A DNA stretch of 64,000 nt from Mytilus californianus. Its lineage: Eukaryota > Mollusca > Bivalvia > Mytilida > Mytilidae. The stretch is taken from assembly GCF_021869535.1 (NCBI RefSeq), contig NW_026262581.1, forward strand, positions 114,914,771-114,978,770. The letters are read 5' to 3'. The notes under the pieces were generated by a model. That model saw nothing but the letters and a program-made list of their open reading frames with translations. It was not told where the DNA came from and made no database searches. Position numbers and translations under genes: made by a program. Of the stretch, positions 1 through 10,600 are shown in pieces; position 1 is the first letter of the stretch; the number at the start of each line of letters is the position of its first letter.

Positions 1-595
1 GAACCCCCTTATGATTCATCACCCCCAAACTCAATCCCAGCCTTCCCTTTGTGGTATGGTACCTTGCAGTACAATTTCAGAGAGATCCATACACTTGAAC
101 ACAAATTATTGTCTGGAAACTAGAAAAATGCGTTTTTTTTACCCTTTTTGGCCCCAAATTCCTAAACATTTAGGGCAATTACCCCCAAACTCAAACCCAG
201 CTTTCCCTTTGTGATATGAAACCTTGTAGTACAATTTCAGAAAGATCCATACACTTACACACAAGTTATTGTCATGAAACTAGAAAAATGCTTGTTTTTT
301 GCCCCTTTTTTGGCCCCTAATTCCTAAAATTTTGAGGCAATTACCCCCAAAATCAATCCCAGCATTCCTTTTGTGATATGGAACCTTGTTGTACAATGTC
401 AGAGAGATCCATACACTAACACACAAGTTATGTTTGGAAGTTACAAAAATGCTTATTTTTGGCCCCTAATTCCTTTACTGTTGGTACCATAACCCCCAAA
501 ATCAATCCCAACCTTCCTTTTGTGGTATTGAACCTTGTGGTAAAATTTCATAGAGATCCATTCACTTAAACTAAAGTTAGAGTGCGAAAACCAAT
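1..595. repeat. Tandem array of about four ~160-bp units
   Basis: Four diverged head-to-tail copies are visible. Each has a CCCCCAAA..TCAA.CCCAGC block, then CCTTTTGTGRTATG, then GAGATCCATACACTTA, then an A-rich stretch and a TTTTTGGCCCCTAATTCC block. The blocks recur near 22, 181, 342 and 490, so the period is about 150-165 bp. The left edge is cut by the window. Arrays of this unit size are known in the core of non-autonomous bivalve elements of the pearl/Helitron-like kind; linking this array to that class is inference. Confidence 0.8.
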
Positions 596-664
596 GTGTC
601 TTCGGACGACGACGACGCCGTCATACCAATATACGACCACAAAAATTTTTTTGCGGTCGTATAA
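596..664. repeat. GAC-triplet run plus 16-bp-arm hairpin ending the tandem array
   Basis: Directly after the last tandem unit comes a short GACGACGACGACG run, then an inverted repeat at 631-662. The arms read ATACGACCACAAAAA and, on the other strand, ATACGACCGCAAAAA, so they pair with one mismatch and almost no loop. A hairpin at the boundary of a tandem array suggests the terminus of a mobile element. No second terminus is visible because the window starts inside the array. Confidence 0.6.
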
Positions 665-669
665 AAACT

Positions 670-1650
670 ATTAATGCCAACAGCACAGATTCATTCCCAA
701 GATGGAAAATCATAGTCTTTCACCCACAGGAGTATGTGAAATGATATTGAAACATGGAAAAGAAAAATGGCATTTCAATCTCAAGTTCAAGATACTGAAA
801 TATGACTTGTCCATCCAATTTTTAAGCAAGTAAATTGCAAGGATTTAAGAATTGATACCCAGCAAAACTAATTCATCATGTCCATTGTCATTATATTACC
901 TGATGTAAATTGTTTTGCCACTTAGTCAAGCTAAACTTGTAAGAAAGTGGGGAAAAGGATACAGTTAAAAATTATGACTGCAATATCATATGGAATTAGC
1001 CTACGTCCTGCTCTTTACAGATGTAAACAAAAAATTTGAACCAGTTTCCGGTTTCGGACTACAACTGAAAATTAAATCGTCACCAGTTTCGCTATATCTA
1101 CCTCGTAATTTTTCAACGATGAGAATAAATTACGTCTATATTAACATTTTACATTATCTGATATGCAGCCAACAACAGCCTGTTACAACAAGTCAAATGA
1201 CACCGACGCCGCAGCTCATGGATCGATTTAGGGCAGACAATGAAATCGGTGAATTGATTTAATTTTGAAGAATTACTGCACATTTACCATCTAAAACTGA
1301 TACAAATTGTTTTCTTTGTTCATTTTGAGCCAGACCAACTATGTCTGCGTTAGTATCATTGTGTATGCTATATGAAAATAAGTGAAATAACAAACCTTTC
1401 CAATGCGTCCTCTTCGTTTGGCCAAGCAGGCATATGCGCATATGTTGTTGCGCAGCCCATTTCCGTTTTTCAGATTTCAAAGTTTTAAGCGGGAATATTA
1501 TAAAACTTTGAAGATCATAACTTTTATAGAATCACATCACACGGCGTGTCACATCATAATCCATAATCAGTTGCTTTGCAATGATTCTGTAATATGATAT
1601 ATTACAACTATCATTGATATCTTCATTTGAGGTTTGGGCTTTATGTTCTC
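670..1650. other. Intergenic DNA, mostly featureless
   Basis: Apart from the weak exon candidate near 1167-1261, nothing recognisable was seen. A small palindrome CATATGCGCATATG lies at about 1430-1443. Short open frames on both strands around 1259-1597 overlap each other and look like chance. Confidence 0.5.
1167..1261 (+). CDS. Possible terminal coding exon, unrecognised
   Basis: An open frame runs to a TAA at 1259-1261. A TGCAG acceptor-like site lies just upstream, near 1165-1169. The last ~30 codons have a protein-like composition (polar, Q/T/P-rich, ending RADNEIGELI) and the DNA is less AT-rich than its surroundings. The same frame is open back to 990, where an ATG occurs. I do not recognise a family, and there is no adjacent upstream exon or clear AATAAA. 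It could be the last exon of a gene lying to the left, or chance. Confidence 0.18.
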
Positions 1651-1690
1651 AACAAGGATTTGTATAGTGAGAACTATACAAATCCTTGTT
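1651..1690. repeat. Perfect 18-bp-arm hairpin with 4-nt loop
   Basis: The arm AACAAGGATTTGTATAGT (1651-1668) is followed by GAGA and then by its exact reverse complement (1673-1690). A diverged hairpin of the same sequence occurs at 14887-14916, so this is a dispersed foldback motif, not a unique structure. It could be a mobile-element terminus or a very short foldback element. A small-RNA precursor is possible but unsupported. Confidence 0.75.
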
Positions 1691-1777
1691 CTCAAGTGTC
1701 CATGGATGATCAGTGTTGTAGTTATCGCCTAATATTACTAACGATAATTCGTGTCTAAGTAAAATATGGGGGGGAAG

Positions 1778-1919
1778 CAGGGGCGGATCCAGCCATTTAT
1801 AAAAAAGGGGGGTCCTAACCCAGGATAAAGGAGGGGGGTTCCAACTGTATGTCCCCATTCAAATGCATTGATCGTCAAACCCCCCCCCCCCCCCACCCCT
1901 CTTCCTGGATCCGCCACTG
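1778..1919. mobile_element. Short MITE-like element with ~15-bp GGATCCGCC termini
   Basis: The left end reads CAGGGGCGGATCCAG (1778-1792). The right end, CTGGATCCGCCACTG (1905-1919), is its reverse complement except for one base. The 142-bp interior carries G-rich and C-rich runs, including about 15 consecutive C near 1881-1894. No coding capacity is present. A diverged relative lies at 47304-47488. Elements with these termini are, to my knowledge, common in invertebrate genomes. I could not identify a target-site duplication with confidence. Confidence 0.7.
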
Positions 1920-1937
1920 GGCAGACTGATTGAACAT

Positions 1938-2400
1938 GATTGATTGTTGCTTTCATGCATATTCAGGACGAGAACAAATCAACAATAAATGAAGTAAGCA
2001 GGTTCTTCAAAATGGGAAGACCGGGGTGAAATATTTAATGCACCTGGAAAAAGAGTATGTCGAAAAGGAAATAAATTAATGTCCGGCGACAGCCTACCTA
2101 CGCACCCATCAAAGAGCATTCGCAACCGTGACTATTCAACGTGCGGAGAGCGTGCATATATCGAATTATTTGAACTCTAGTGAATATATAGTAGTCAAAT
2201 AATAATCATACCACATCTCCTTATTTTTAAAGAGAGTGTGCATGGCACTCTCCCTAAACGAGGAATAGGATTGAACATCCCTATTCTGAACGGACGTGTC
2301 TGCGTAATTATACGCACATCCTACATAGCAAAACTAACGCGGCCCCGGTTCTACTGACGAACTGGACTATGATGAGTCCGGACTACTCCATGATCCTTAG
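1938..2400 (-). repeat. SINE-tail repeat followed by a run of stem-loops
   Basis: Positions 1938-1975 carry the reverse complement of the SINE tail (GATTGATTGTTGC.., ATGCATATTCAGGACGAG), as also seen at 14258. Further right, 2205-2228 shows the CATACCACATCTCCTTATTT end shared with other repeats in the window. Then come stem-loops: GAGAGTG/CACTCTC (2232-2252), GAATAGG/CCTATTC (2263-2286), TGCGTA/TACGCA (2301-2316) and GGACT/AGTCC (2364-2379). The repeat at 14258-14580 shares the CTCCCTA.ACGAG and ACGGACG blocks, so the two are relatives. The class is unknown. Confidence 0.5.
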
Positions 2401-3430
2401 GATAGTATTTATACAAATTGAAAATAAATCAACTAGATTATTTATCAGGAAAGATTACATTCTTTACAGACGGATGAAAATTATAATCGACATGAAGGAA
2501 TCTTCAGACATAAATAACTTTACGTATATATAGCATTAATTTTGACTGTATTCAGTTGGAATCATGATATCTATCTTGAAATTTTTAGTACTGTGCCACG
2601 GTTGGTTTTTTTGTTGTCTCCATCTCCCTTTATGACGCTGAGGTACTGACAAAACAATATTCAACCACGATCACCTCTAAAAAGTCGTTGTACAGATTCT
2701 TTTGATGTTAAAGTTTATGCCAAGGTGCATGGATACTGGATCCGGAGAGCTTTGGCGGGAGTCATGAAATTGACAACCAATCACCAATTTAGGTCATTCG
2801 AATCAATTTCTTCCGAAATTGACCAATTTATATTTTTTATGACACCTTGAAGTTTAGGTCACTTTTTTATTCCTCATTATTCACAAACAGCTTCGTCGAT
2901 CTTTCTTTCTAGAAAAATAAATACTAACAAATTTAAATATATTAGACATTTGCCTCACCACTATCGACGTTGTATGAAAGATTCGCAGTGGTTCTTTTCA
3001 GCTGAGGAAATTCATTTTTAATAGCTGTTTACTGAAGTTAAGTATAGTATCAAGAAAATTAGGTATATCACAAACATATATATGTAATATATCGATACAA
3101 AGGGACAATAACAAAATATTAATAGAAAAAAACATAAAAGACCATGACAAAAAGAAAAGAACGAACAGGCAATCAAAAGTCTACAAAACATTACAAAGAA
3201 AACAAAGAGCAACACAGGAGTTGCACTCAGGTGCTCTTGAAATCTAAGCAGCTCCTGATCTATGTAATCAATTCATGTTGCCCATAACAAGCGATCATTC
3301 GATAATATGTCATAAACTAGGAAAGGAGGAGAGAATTGTGGATACAACAATCGAAACAAATCCTTGGCCATCTTTGACACAGATACTTAGTATTCCATAC
3401 CGTTCTCCCTTATCATGATGGTGAACTTTG
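2401..3430. other. Intergenic AT-rich DNA
   Basis: I see no gene or clear repeat in this stretch. The open frame on the minus strand at 3018-3215 encodes only a low-complexity F/L/C-rich peptide and is not credible as a gene. Confidence 0.5.
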
Positions 3431-3433
3431 GAA

Positions 3434-3682
3434 CATTCCATTTAACATCTGAAAAAGTTGGGGGGGGGGGGGGGGGGTCTGGGGCGGGGTTTTAAAAGTA
3501 ATTTTGATGGGGGACCGGCCCATTTTTTGTTTCTGATGGGTCTAAGTTCTTGGGCACGATTTGGCATCTGAGGGATTTAAAACCTAGCATCTGCATGAGG
3601 GATTGAAACTTGTGTGAAAATTTTCTTAGGGGGTCTTTGACAAGGTAACCATCCATCCCCCTTTTCAGATATTAAATGGAAT
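3434..3682. mobile_element. MITE-like element with ~22-bp inverted termini
   Basis: The left terminus CATTCCATTTAACATCTGAA (from 3434) is matched by the reverse complement of 3661-3682 with one or two mismatches (CATTCCATTTAATATCTGAA). The ~250-bp interior begins with a run of about 17 G, and contains GGG/CCC-rich stretches and no coding frame. The similarity of the flanks further out is weak, so the exact ends are uncertain. Confidence 0.6.
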
Positions 3683-3855
3683 GGCCCTTTGCCTTTTACG
3701 AACACTTGGCTCGGCAGCTTTCGTGTAAGGACAAACTCTCCTCTATCAAGGAAATCATAAGAAGAAACTCGTGCCCTGGAATAACGTTTTAATCAACATT
3801 GAGATATGTATTCAAATACAAGTGGCTGGTGCTGCTCTACTATTGATACATATAA

Positions 3856-3890
3856 AAAAAATGAAAATGAAAATGAAAATGAAAAAGGAT
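3856..3890. repeat. (AAAATG)n microsatellite
   Basis: About five tandem AAAATG hexamers follow an A-run. Confidence 0.7.
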
Positions 3891-4322
3891 AAATTGAAAT
3901 ATTAGTAATCTCTTTGTCGTCAAGTTCTCAACTGACCCTTACTGCCAATTTTGTTATGCAAGTCAATATATGAAGTTGACCTAACTATAATTTAAAGTCA
4001 ATGGGAAAGGTGCGATAAACATAGCCACCAAACGTCGGATTATTCATTGAGAAAACATCATCCATATATAAAGGGAAAAGTGAAGTCAAAGGATAACTGA
4101 AGCATCTTTTCATTCTCGTGAAAATACCATTATGAATTCTGCCTCACACAAATATAGAACAAACCATAGAAGTGGAGCAGTGTTGGTTCCTTTGGAATGC
4201 GAACTGTCTTTTGAAAACATGTTCTTGAATAAAACGAACATATGCTGCCAATAAAAAAACAAGCCTCTTAATGGTGTCATTTTTACAGAACTTCTTCTTT
4301 GAATCGGATGATGATGGTGGAT

Positions 4323-4560
4323 GGCTGCTTAATGTCCAATTAATACGCATATTCAGGACGAATGTTTATGTTTACCCGGACACGTTATTCTGATTCTGAG
4401 CCGACCAGTCTTACGCATACTCCTTAATGCCGCGTGCTTAGCGGAGAAGCAGCAAATGCCAATTTTAAAGTATTTGCTTTGACCAGGCCGGGGTTCGAAC
4501 CCACGACCTCCGCACTCGAGGCGAACATGCTACCACAAGACCACCGAGGCGGTTCTCTTT
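4323..4560 (-). repeat. tRNA-derived SINE copy, near full length
   Basis: Read on the minus strand, the copy starts near 4555 with a tRNA-like head. Its A box resembles GGTGGTCTTGTGGTAGCA and its B box is GGTTCGAACCC. A body with GCTAAGCACGCGGCATTAAGGAG follows. It ends in the tail TCGTCCTGAATATGCG followed by a degraded GGACATTAAGC (4323-4361). The head is a polymerase III promoter in the SINE sense. It is not called as a tRNA gene because it continues into a conserved non-tRNA body. Other copies or tails occur at 1938, 7475, 8375, 8805, 14258 and 34646. Confidence 0.8.
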
Positions 4561-5060
4561 GAATCAGAGTCTTACAGGGTATGGTTTGTCCCTTTCTTAA
4601 ACAAGATATTTCACTATGTTGGTCGTATTTTAGATTTGGATAAATTCTGTCAATCTGTTTAGAATGAGAGATACACATGAACTTGTACTTTAATGGTACA
4701 GCCGTCAAATGTTTAAGACCACCCTCCTCCCTATACTAAATGTACATAATACATGGTCTATATTTCATCTCCCTATTTTTTCTAGATAAAAATGTTAGTG
4801 AGAATCCATGGAAAAAGTACGCCACTGCAACCAAGGCCCTTCATCATGAAGGTGACGTGACTTTTTGTACGCCCATATATAGTCTTTGCACGTGCACAAA
4901 ACTAGCCACTCTTCGTTGTACACTCTCAATCATGACAGCCAGTATCATTCTGTAGATACGAGTCCCACTCTGTGTAGGAGGTGTTCCAGAACTGAACGAA
5001 CAAGAGAGATGTATAGGCAGATTACTTGAAATATTTGTTGCAGTGTTTGAGGTTCTTCTA
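4561..5060. other. Intergenic DNA, nothing recognised
   Basis: No gene or repeat could be supported. The short + strand frame at 4740-4955 has no family resemblance and no splice support. Confidence 0.4.
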
Positions 5061-5064
5061 AAAT

Positions 5065-5722
5065 AGGGTTAGAATCCGCTGAGGGAAGAACAAAAACTTG
5101 CGAACGTAAATTTGCGTTGCAGATCTAACATTGTTGGGCTTAATTTGAGACGAATTATATATAAATTAAGGTGTTAGTCCTGTATACCCACGAGTTACCC
5201 TATGGAATATGTCTGTCGTAAATTTGTCACGTTTAGAATCCGATCTACTCTAATATATAGGGCGCTGGAAACGGTGCAGGCGGTGTTGCCACGATGTCAC
5301 AGAAGCAAGGGTTCTAATCCCGCTGAGGGAAGAACAAATTTGAAGATCTAACATTGTTGGGCTAAATTTGAGACGAATGATATACATATAATGGTGTTAT
5401 AGCCCTGTATAAACCACATGTTATCCGATGGAGAATGTCTGTAATAAAGTTGTCATTAAAATTTGATGTGGCGGCATGGTAATTAAATATATATATTGAG
5501 ATCTGGGCACAGTGCAGGCGGTGTTGTCACGATATCCCAATAGCATGAGTTTGAATCCGGGCGAGTGAAGAACAAAAATTTGCTTCCGCAAATTTGCAGA
5601 TGTAACATTGTTGTGCTGATATTTAGAGTAATTATGAATATAATATGTGTTTTCAGTCGTGTATCACCTTCACAGGTGATCCAATAGATGGATCTGTCGT
5701 AGAGTTGTCACTTGTTTACACG
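5065..5722 (+). repeat. Three tandem copies (~240-bp period) of a second tRNA-headed repeat
   Basis: The block (G)CTGAGGGAAGAACAAA recurs near 5078 and 5322, and as a variant near 5561, giving periods of about 244 and 240 bp. Each copy continues with ..CTAACATTGTTGGGCT or a variant and a block resembling GATGGATCTGTCGTAGAGTT. The second and third copies have the head GGTGCAGGCGGTGTTG and a B-box-like TTCTAATCCCG or TTTGAATCCGG. The copy at 6446-6607 keeps a better tRNA-Leu/Ser-like head. Head-to-tail copies of a SINE-like unit are unusual. Confidence 0.7.
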
Positions 5723-5882
5723 TTATTCTTTCCTTATTTTACTTATTTTGTATTTACATTGTATCATAGATCAAATTTATTTGTTAAGTGTATGTTCACT
5801 GGTGTTAATATCTCTTTTGATTGAGTTAAGCCATTTCAATTGATATTTTATAGTGTGTCTTTCTATGTTGTGATGTTACACT

Positions 5883-6235
5883 ATTGTTTCAGATAAGGGT
5901 GAAGGTTTGGTACCATTAAAACGTTTAAACCCGCTGCATTTGTTTGCACCTGTCCTAAGTCAGGAATCTGATGTTCAGTAGTTGTCGTTTGTTGATGTGG
6001 TTCATAAGTGTTTCTCGTTTCTCGTTTTTTTATATAGATTAGACCGTTGGTTTTCCCGTTTGAATGGTTTTACACTAGTAATTTTTGGGGCCCTTTATAG
6101 CTTGCTGTTCGGTGTGAGCCAAGGCTCCGTGTTGAAGACCGTACTTTGACCTATAGTGGTTTACTTTTATAAATTTTGACTTGGATTTAGAGTTGTCTCA
6201 TTGGCACTCATACCACATCTTCTTTTATCTAAATA
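5883..6235 (+). repeat. ~350-bp dispersed bivalve repeat, longest copy
   Basis: The copy begins around GATAAGGGTGAAGGTTTGG. It contains CACCTGTCCTAAGTCAGGA, CAGTAGTTGTCGTTTG, GAGCCAAGGCTCCGTGTTGA and GACCTATAGTGGTTTAC, and ends in GTTGTCTCATTGGCACTCAT followed by ACCACATCTTCTT. Partial copies lie at 2205, 13797 (reverse), 21060, 22370, 41225 and 61875. I recognise it as a very common mussel repeat, but its class is not clear to me: there are no terminal inverted repeats and no coding frame. Confidence 0.75.
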
Positions 6236-6445
6236 TCAAATAATTATTTCTGTGACTGCATCTTACGATCCTTTACGACAGATAATTTAGCTAATCTGCA
6301 ATCAGTTCCATCTGGGAACAGTATATATATATGTTCCTGGTTCCATCTTCGTGCCTAATATATATATCATGTACTGTGTTACAACTCTAGATTCTACTGA
6401 CGAGAGAAGGTAAAACTAGGCCACCGAAAGCTGAATTTTTAGTTC

Positions 6446-6776
6446 AATCTAGGTGGTCGAGTGGTCTAGAGATCTGGACACAGTGCAGGTGGTGTTGTCA
6501 CGATACCCCAATAGCATGAGTTCGAATTCCGGTGAGGGAAGAACAAAAATTTGCTTCCGCAAATTTGCAAATTTAACATTGTTGTGCTGATATTTAGAGT
6601 AATTATATAAGTACGTCTAAACAAGTGACAACTCTACGACAGATCCATGCATTGGATCACCATGCAGTGAAAGTGATACACGGCTGAAAACACATATTAT
6701 ATTCATAATTACTCTAAATATCAGCACAACAATGTTAAATCTGCAAATTTGCGGAAGCAAATATTTGTTCTTCCCT
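6446..6776. repeat. Palindrome of two facing SINE copies
   Basis: A forward copy (6446-6607) has a tRNA-like head: A-box-like TGGTCGAGTGGTCTAGAG and B-box-like GAGTTCGAATTCC. Its body is GAACAAAAATTTGCTTCCGC..TAACATTGTTGTGCTGATATTTAGAGTAATTAT. A reverse copy (about 6614-6776) carries the same body inverted, including CTACGACAGATCC and GGAAGCAAATATTTGTTC. The shared stretch gives arms of roughly 70 bp separated by about 95 bp, so this could extrude or transcribe into a long hairpin. Confidence 0.75.
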
Positions 6777-7151
6777 CGTCATATATATATTTAGTGCCTG
6801 GAAAATCAACCTAACAATGTTAGAGTAGATCTGATTCTTTACTTCCTTCCCGAGTTGGGCTGGAACCTGTATTTTTTACTTCTCACTTCTACGACAACAC
6901 CGTCTAGCATTGAGCAGACGCCTTCTCCCCTCCTCTATAACTATATAGCTTATAAAAATCAGCTTTTGTTTCGGAAGGTATTAATAATAATGACACCTTA
7001 TAAACGATCATAAATATTTTTTCATGGTAAACATTCCAATATGATTTCAGTCAACTTTTCGTGTAACAGGGATACCAAGGCAATAAAAAAAACGAGGTAA
7101 ATCTGACAATAACATGTCCAAAAGAAAAACAAAGAAAAATCGAAAAACTGA

Positions 7152-7412
7152 TTGAAAAAGGGATGGGATTTTGGCTACAAGTGGAACATGTCACGGTTAG
7201 TCCGAGATTGCTGTGACGTTAATGAGAACTTGTTTTGCACACTGGCACTTGTGTTAATAAAGTCGAAAAAATACAGAAATCGAGATGTTCCTTCATCATA
7301 CAATTGTATGGATCACAATTTAATTTTATATTTTGAACTTGACGAAACGGATAAGACTTGGCGAGAAGTCAACAAGCAGTCCTCAAAATACTACACAGAA
7401 AACTATATATGA
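7152..7412 (+). CDS. Unclassified 86-codon ORF
   Basis: The frame is ATG to TGA. Composition is protein-like, with W, C, D and E spread through it and motifs such as DVNENLFCTLALVLIKSKKY and FELDETDKTWREVNKQ. No signal peptide, family motif or flanking splice sites could be identified. It sits between SINE copies. It may be a decayed piece of a mobile element or chance. Confidence 0.12.
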   Translation: MKKGWDFGYKWNMSRLVRDCCDVNENLFCTLALVLIKSKKYRNRDVPSSYNCMDHNLILYFELDETDKTWREVNKQSSKYYTENYI

Positions 7413-7474
7413 TATAGTAAGCAACTCGAACCCATTAAAAACCGAGGGTAATTCATGTGTTCTGACACGGTAAC

Positions 7475-7645
7475 TGGCAGTTCTACGGACTCTTCTCGAG
7501 TGCGGGAGGTCGTGGATTCAATCCCCTATCGAGTCAATCTAAAATATTGCATTTAGTAGAAACAACAAGCAAAGCTGTTCGGGTCGGAGTCAGTCTGAAA
7601 TACGTGTAATATTTGCCATTGGACGTTAAGCGACTATGCTCAATT
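7475..7645 (+). repeat. tRNA-derived SINE copy, degraded
   Basis: This is the same family as 4323-4560. The head carries CTCGAGTGCGGGAGGTCGTG and a degraded B box GATTCAATCCCC. The tail at 7606-7630 reads TAATATTTGCCATTGGACGT followed by TAAGCG. The A box is poorly conserved, so this copy is probably inactive. Confidence 0.7.
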
Positions 7646-10600
7646 GTAATATGGCGTCCTTCTTATCTAGAAGGGGGTACATGTGCTTGGCGTCATTGAC
7701 TATTGAATGGTATAGTCTAAACGACGCGAGCTATAATAGTGGATATTTCTGAGGGAGTAATACTCGCTACAATATTCAATCAAATCTTTTAAACAAGTAA
7801 AACTATATGTATTTGAGAACGTTTAATCGGGTACCTCTTGGTTTTTTTGGGTTTTTTTTATTTGTTTTTCTTTATTGGATTATCATGGATGCAGTTTTTG
7901 TATCCTCGACGGTAACCCACGTCTCAGTAATAATCAATAAGACATCTCAGCTTAGTTTGAAAGGCTTATATTATCTTATTTTTCATTTGCGGTCCTCTAT
8001 CCGTAAACACGTTTAGAGAGCACACTTAACCCTGCTGATTACCACATTAACGCGTTAAGGATGTGGGAAGAGACTGTCGTGATATACCCAATTACATCAA
8101 ACATGAATCAATGATCTTATTTCAAACTTAAATATGATATGCAATATACATTGTACCTGTTAATTCAATTTACCCTTCAGTATAGAGCAAACAGACATAA
8201 ATCTTTGTTGACGTCATCACAATACAAAAGATTTCATATTTCCGTAAACAGAAAAGACCTCCTCTGATTTTAATTTGTATCTTCACACACTCCTTGTTGT
8301 TTTGTTTATCACTCTATATAGGGGAGGTGGAGCAGGGTCGTCAATGTAACTTAAATTAACTTGTGTACCTCGAAAAGAACATGCATGAAATATTCACCAC
8401 TGGACGTTAAGCAAACAACAATCAATCAATCGAAATGAATTGATGCATAGTAATCGGACAGCTAAATCAATTTTTAAAGCTGTTCAATCTAATTAAAATA
8501 TAGAGCTCTGATTTCGTTATACTCATATGAGTACGCAAGTTAAGATAGATTAATTAGATTGAAGGCTGTTATTTTTCATTTAAATGACATGTTTTCAAAA
8601 TTTCTTGTCAGTCATGATATACGATGTCTGATTTCTTTTAAGGTCCATTTAAAAAGCCAGTCACAAGGTAAAATTTCTGCTCTTAAATATCTCACTTTCC
8701 AACTTACACCTTCTTTCACGTGACATTTTAGTCAAAGTATCCCGATCTTCAGGACCTAGCAATTGGATTTATCTTTAATTTAAGATAGTCCTATATATAT
8801 ATATGCTTGAAATATTTGCCACTTGATAGTCAGTAACTGTTAAACAATTGAAAGTATTAAAAGATGGGGAATGAAGAAAAAGAAATGAAAAAAATATAAT
8901 AAAACACTGAGCAAAATAATGCAAAGTATAATTTAACTTGTTGTAAGAACGTATATCAATTTGAACTTACCAAAAATGTTACATTCGCGGATGCAGCAAG
9001 GGGTTTGTGGATGAAGATACGATCTTCCTTCGGATTTTTTTTCTTAAGTGAAAAATAAGGCTGGGACACCTTTTTTCAAAAAAAAAATTCTATTGGAAAT
9101 CAGAAGAAAATAAATCAGCATTAAAGATCCTGTTTGCTATTTAAACAAATCGTTTGTATATTTGAATAATTATGTTGAAAAAAATGTGTCTTGAGAAAAA
9201 ACGCGTCTGTTCGTAACATTATAATAAAGTGGTTATCTCCCTTACACTGTGGTGCGTTTTAAAACATTTAAGACGTTATTTAAGTTTCAAAGCGATAACG
9301 CACCAAGATACGCAAATTAAAATTAAATTAAAAACGTAACAAAAAGGAAGACAATCATCACACTGCCTTTTGTCTCTCTTTTTAGTTTCGATTATACATT
9401 TTTTTCATAACTAGTCCGTTATTTTTATAAGTTTTTTTGATTTACAAAGGAACATCATTATTTTCAATAATAAAAAAAACTAGTCTTTCTCTCTCTCTCT
9501 CTCATTGAATGCTGTTTTTTTTATCATAACTTCCACTATATAGAATAAGATTATCCAAACTTTCTGTTCGATGCTTTCTTAAATGGTGCAAAAGGACAAA
9601 GGGTGTAATTCCAAACCCCCATAAAAAAATGAAAACAACACGTTATTAATGTCATGCATCCAAAGCGCCTTTCTGGATTTACCTTCATCATGAACGCGCA
9701 AAGCCGAAGATGTATAAGAACCGTAACAGTTGAAGAGCTATATATATATAACCAAAAAGTACTTAAAAAATAGCCAAATCCATCTAAGGTCAACTTTGCT
9801 TGATGGAGTTGAAACCTTAATTTCATAACCCTCTTCTTCGCCAACTAAATTATCATATAATTCGTCAACCAATGCTATATTTTTTTTTTCGAGTTGGTTT
9901 ATTTCATTGCCATATTAGATCGAATTAGTCACTTTTGTTTATAGACGTATTCCCTTTGTAAATCATAAATGGGTAAGCAAGTAACAGAAACGGAAAAGGA
10001 GGGATGTAGAGAGTCACAAAATGAAATAATTCATATCTGAAAGATAAAACATTGCTTTTCTTCAGGCATACTTGTGTTAACATGGGTGAAATGCCTTTTT
10101 TATTCAAGTTTTTGGCAAACATTCAAAATTTACAAAAAAATATTGAATGTTGTTGTATCAATATAAGAAGTACAGTGGCCGACATTAAATTATAAGGAGA
10201 CATCTGTACATGAAGATTAAGTATTGTTAGCTTGATCTTATTCCGTAAATATGAGCAGTCTCTCTATACGGAGATTTGGAAAAAGTCAATGAAACAGCAG
10301 CTCAACCAAACACACAAACATTATAGTGTTTAAATATTGTATACGGCTGTGATTTTTTTTTCATGTAATGTCGATGTATAATAGAGTCAATGGCCTCTCC
10401 TGAGCCGTTTTCTTTTTATATTATTGTATGCCTTCTATCCCATTTATTGAGTTACAAAGTACGGTCGAGTACTTAACAAAAAACAACCTCGCTACACGTT
10501 AATGTGCTCATCCAAATTCAGTGCACTTCGGTCCATTTGTGCGTTAGACCCCGGGTGGGGTGGGGGTTGCACTTCGATCCTTTTGTGGTAGGATGGGCAG

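Noticed and set aside
2348-2400. Hammerhead-ribozyme-like CTGACGA and ATGATGAGTCC near each other
   Set aside because: There is no GAAA after a closing stem II, and the conserved CUGANGA core does not pair with the needed partners. The similar CTACTGACGAG near 6397 also lacks a stem II partner before its GAAA.
4487-4560. tRNA gene on the minus strand
   Set aside because: A and B boxes are present but the sequence continues into a conserved SINE body and does not close a clean acceptor stem; other copies share the body.
9551-9844. 97-codon minus-strand ORF containing NPERRFGCMTL
   Set aside because: It crosses a TA microsatellite, has no recognisable domain, and is flanked by plain AT-rich DNA.
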